In this document: piece by piece, positions 45,215-47,090 of the stretch
Position numbering within the stretch: the stretch's first letter is position 1
Layout of the letters: each line of letters begins with the position of its first letter
Translations under genes and position numbers: made by a program
Source: an uncultured Pelagibacteraceae bacterium
Lineage (GTDB): Bacteria; Pseudomonadota; Alphaproteobacteria; Pelagibacterales; AG-422-B15
Reading direction: 5' to 3'
NCBI GenBank assembly: GCA_902544525.1
Contig: CACCCN010000008.1
Coordinates: 1 to 47,090, forward strand
DNA: 47,090 bases
The notes under the pieces: model-generated
Database searches by the model: none
Seen by the model: only the letters and a program-made list of their open reading frames with translations
Told to the model about the DNA's origin: nothing

Positions 45215-45245
45215 CAGCAATTTTTCTTATTTTAAAGAATTGCTG
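45215..45245 (-). terminator. Hairpin after the fatty-acid oxidation gene
   Basis: In the minus-strand transcript CAGCAATT (45245-45238) pairs with AATTGCTG (45222-45215) across a 15-base loop. It lies 10 bases beyond the stop of the multienzyme gene and is followed by ATTGTTAATTTG, a weak T-rich tail. The remainder of the 131-base gap to the aminotransferase must hold that gene's promoter. Confidence 0.5.
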
Positions 45246-45254
45246 TGGATTAAT

Positions 45255-47090
45255 TTATGCAGCTTTATCTGATTTCGGGTGAAAACTCTCTCCCTTTTCA
45301 GCCATATCTCTTAACATTTTACATGGAGCAAATCTTTCCCCATATTTTTGAGCCAATCTGTCGGCTTCAGCGACAAATTCTTTCACCCCAATCATATCTA
45401 TCATAGATAAAGGCCCACCTGTCCAAGGTGCCATCCCCCAACCAAGTATTGCACCAATGTCAGCGTCGCGAACATCTGTTAATACATTTTCCTCATAACA
45501 TTTTGCAGTTTCTAAAGCTTGAATATACAGAAGTCTTTGCTTTAATTCCTCAACATTTGGTTGGTCTTCTTTTTGCTTAAATAGATTTGATAATTCAGGC
45601 CATAAGTATTTTTTTCCATTCTCTGGATATTCATAAAAGCCTTTATTATTTTTCTTGCCAAGTCTTCCTTGTTTTTCCACAAATTCCTCAAGTACTTTTT
45701 GTGGCTCAGAAACTGGAAATTCTTTTCCTTCGGCTTCAAAATCTTTTTTTGTTTGAACACCTACTTTGTGCGCTAAATCCAAAGCTACCGCATCCATAAG
45801 GGCCAGTGGTGCCATAGGCATACCTGTCATTTTACCTGCATTTTCAATCAATGCAGGATTGATCCCCTCGGCAAGCATTTCCATACCTTCGCCTGTGTAT
45901 GTTCCAAAAACTCTACTTGTATAAAAACCTCTACTATCATTTACAACAATTGCTGTTTTCTTAATTTTTTGAACATAATCCATAGTTTTTGCAAGTGTTT
46001 CTTGGGATGTTTCTTTGCCCATTATGATTTCAACTAAAGGCATTTTTTCAACTGGAGAAAAATAATGAACTCCTATGAAATTTTTAGGTCTTTTAGAGTT
46101 TTTTGCGAGTCCGGTAATTGGTAGTGTCGATGTATTTGATCCAAAAACTGCAGTTTCTGAAATCTGAGCTTCAGCTTTTGCAGTCACATCAGCTTTTATA
46201 TCTCTATTTTCAAACACTGCCTCTATAATCATATCTGCGCCTTTAAGTTGTGAATAGTCAGTAGTAGGTGTTATTAAATCTAAAAGCTTTTGTTTTTTTT
46301 CCTCAGTAGTCTTCTTTCTACTAAGCGCTTTGTTTAATAAATTTTCAGAATACTCTTTACCTTTTTCAGCACTTTCTTGATTTTGGTCAATTAAAATAAC
46401 TTCAATACCAGCTTTAGCTGTAACGTAAGCTATTCCTGCACCCATTAAACCAGCGCCAAGCACTCCAATTTTTTTAACATCATATTTTTCAAATTCCTTT
46501 GGTCTTCTAGCTCCTTTATTTAGGGCCTGCATATTAACAAACAAACTTCTAACCATATTGCGCGAAACAGGATCCATTAAAACTTTGGTCATTTGCCTTG
46601 CTTCAATTCTTAAGCCTGCATCAATAGGCACCTGAACGCCTTCATAAATAGCAGAGAGAATTGCTTTTTGTGCTGGATAATTTCCATATGACATCTTTCT
46701 TAAAGAAGATGATGCCGCAGCCCAAATCATCATTCCTTTAGGTGTATATGGGGCTCCACCAGGTAATTTAAATCCTTTTTCATCCCAAGGTTGAACAGCT
46801 TTGCCGCCATCAAGAATATATTTTTTTGCAGAGCTAATTAGTTTTTCTTTTTCGACCACCTCATTAATCAAACCCATTGCCATTGCTTTTTTTGGCGATA
46901 CTGGGTTGCCAGCCATCAAAAATCCCATAACGTCTTGAGTAACTCCAGCTAACCTGGGCACTCTTTGTGTGCCACCTGCACCTGGAATCAATCCTATTTT
47001 TGCCTCTGGTTGGCCAATTTGTATTCTATCATTATCAGTTGCTACTCGATAATGACATGCTAGACATATTTCTAATCCACCGCCTAAAGC
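45255..47090 (-). CDS. fadJ: Fatty-acid oxidation multienzyme: enoyl-CoA hydratase / 3-hydroxyacyl-CoA dehydrogenase (partial, N-terminus outside window)
   Basis: The frame is open from 45255 to the window edge, giving about 611 residues of an expected 700 or more. The missing part is the N-terminal crotonase start. The visible sequence begins ALGGGLEICLACHYRVATDN and runs into EAKIGLIPGAGGTQRVPRL, the crotonase active site with both glutamates. The 3-hydroxyacyl-CoA dehydrogenase follows: Rossmann GVLGAGLMGAGIAYVTAKAG, then HYFSPVEKMPLVEIIMG with the catalytic His, and the C-terminal domain with LLDA-type MDAVALDLAHKVG. Together these domains hydrate enoyl-CoA and oxidise the 3-hydroxy product in beta-oxidation. 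FadJ or FadB naming depends on the thiolase partner, which lies outside the window. Confidence 0.93.
   Translation of the reverse strand, partial: ALGGGLEICLACHYRVATDNDRIQIGQPEAKIGLIPGAGGTQRVPRLAGVTQDVMGFLMAGNPVSPKKAMAMGLINEVVEKEKLISSAKKYILDGGKAVQPWDEKGFKLPGGAPYTPKGMMIWAAASSSLRKMSYGNYPAQKAILSAIYEGVQVPIDAGLRIEARQMTKVLMDPVSRNMVRSLFVNMQALNKGARRPKEFEKYDVKKIGVLGAGLMGAGIAYVTAKAGIEVILIDQNQESAEKGKEYSENLLNKALSRKKTTEEKKQKLLDLITPTTDYSQLKGADMIIEAVFENRDIKADVTAKAEAQISETAVFGSNTSTLPITGLAKNSKRPKNFIGVHYFSPVEKMPLVEIIMGKETSQETLAKTMDYVQKIKKTAIVVNDSRGFYTSRVFGTYTGEGMEMLAEGINPALIENAGKMTGMPMAPLALMDAVALDLAHKVGVQTKKDFEAEGKEFPVSEPQKVLEEFVEKQGRLGKKNNKGFYEYPENGKKYLWPELSNLFKQKEDQPNVEELKQRLLYIQALETAKCYEENVLTDVRDADIGAILGWGMAPWTGGPLSMIDMIGVKEFVAEADRLAQKYGERFAPCKMLRDMAEKGESFHPKSDKAA

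Overview
The window is a strongly AT-rich (about one third G+C by eye), almost fully coding stretch of a bacterial chromosome. Gene content and order point to a streamlined, probably free-living marine alphaproteobacterium (SAR11/HIMB59/AEGEAN-169-like in style; the exact clade cannot be fixed from the sequence alone). The evidence is the alphaproteobacterial blocks ssb-gyrA-coaD-ppiA-queA-tgt and erpA/dgt-argS-SPOR position-nagZ-scpA-scpB-...-tatABC-serS-surE-yajC-secDF, the alphaproteobacterial small protein DUF1192, and protein motifs throughout. Gaps are short, many genes overlap by 1-8 bases, and all five convergent gene pairs end within 6 bases of each other. I see no tRNA, rRNA, CRISPR array, insertion sequence or prophage.

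Layout. 1-5264: a partial exported DUF1329 protein, an EamA permease, two very small genes (DUF1192 and the zinc-ribbon-like DUF2256), an exported type-B carboxylesterase and the NAD(P)HX dehydratase nnrD. 5457-6817: a nitrogen pair, PII (glnB) followed by a eukaryotic-type glutamine synthetase (GSII); the PII has lost the uridylylated tyrosine. 6961-14874: acyl-CoA metabolism (acyl-CoA dehydrogenase, biotin-dependent carboxyltransferase, coniferyl-type aldehyde dehydrogenase, two crotonases) interrupted by parE. 14881-21377 (minus): tgt, queA, ppiA, coaD, gyrA, ssb. 21483-24332 (plus): uvrA, divergent from ssb across a perfect 17-base palindrome that is a candidate SOS operator.

24329-41501 (minus) is one long co-directional run. 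It carries protein export (secF, secD, yajC, tatC, tatB, tatA), surE, serS, an iron block (fbpC, fbpB, fbpA and a di-heme DUF1111 protein), chromosome segregation (scpB, scpA), nagZ, a reduced SPOR-type membrane protein, argS and dgt. The iron block sits exactly between scpB and tatA, which are normally neighbours in alphaproteobacteria. It has four near-consensus Fur boxes placed over three well-formed sigma70-type promoters, one of which lies inside the last codons of fbpB. 41572-42686 (plus): erpA and xthA. 42683-47090 (minus): alanine dehydrogenase, an omega-amino-acid:pyruvate aminotransferase and a partial fatty-acid oxidation multienzyme.

How the genes work together. FbpABC would import ferric iron under Fur control, and the internal fbpC promoter could also feed tatABC. 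PII and GSII appear to form an ammonium-assimilation module without the classical GlnD/GlnE covalent switches. The aminotransferase and Ald form a pyruvate/alanine cycle that strips amino groups from omega-amino acids. No wholly new multi-gene system is evident. The most notable points are the iron island with its embedded promoter, the PII/GSII rewiring, the candidate SOS palindrome, the degenerate zinc site in Tgt and the SPOR-less remnant gene.
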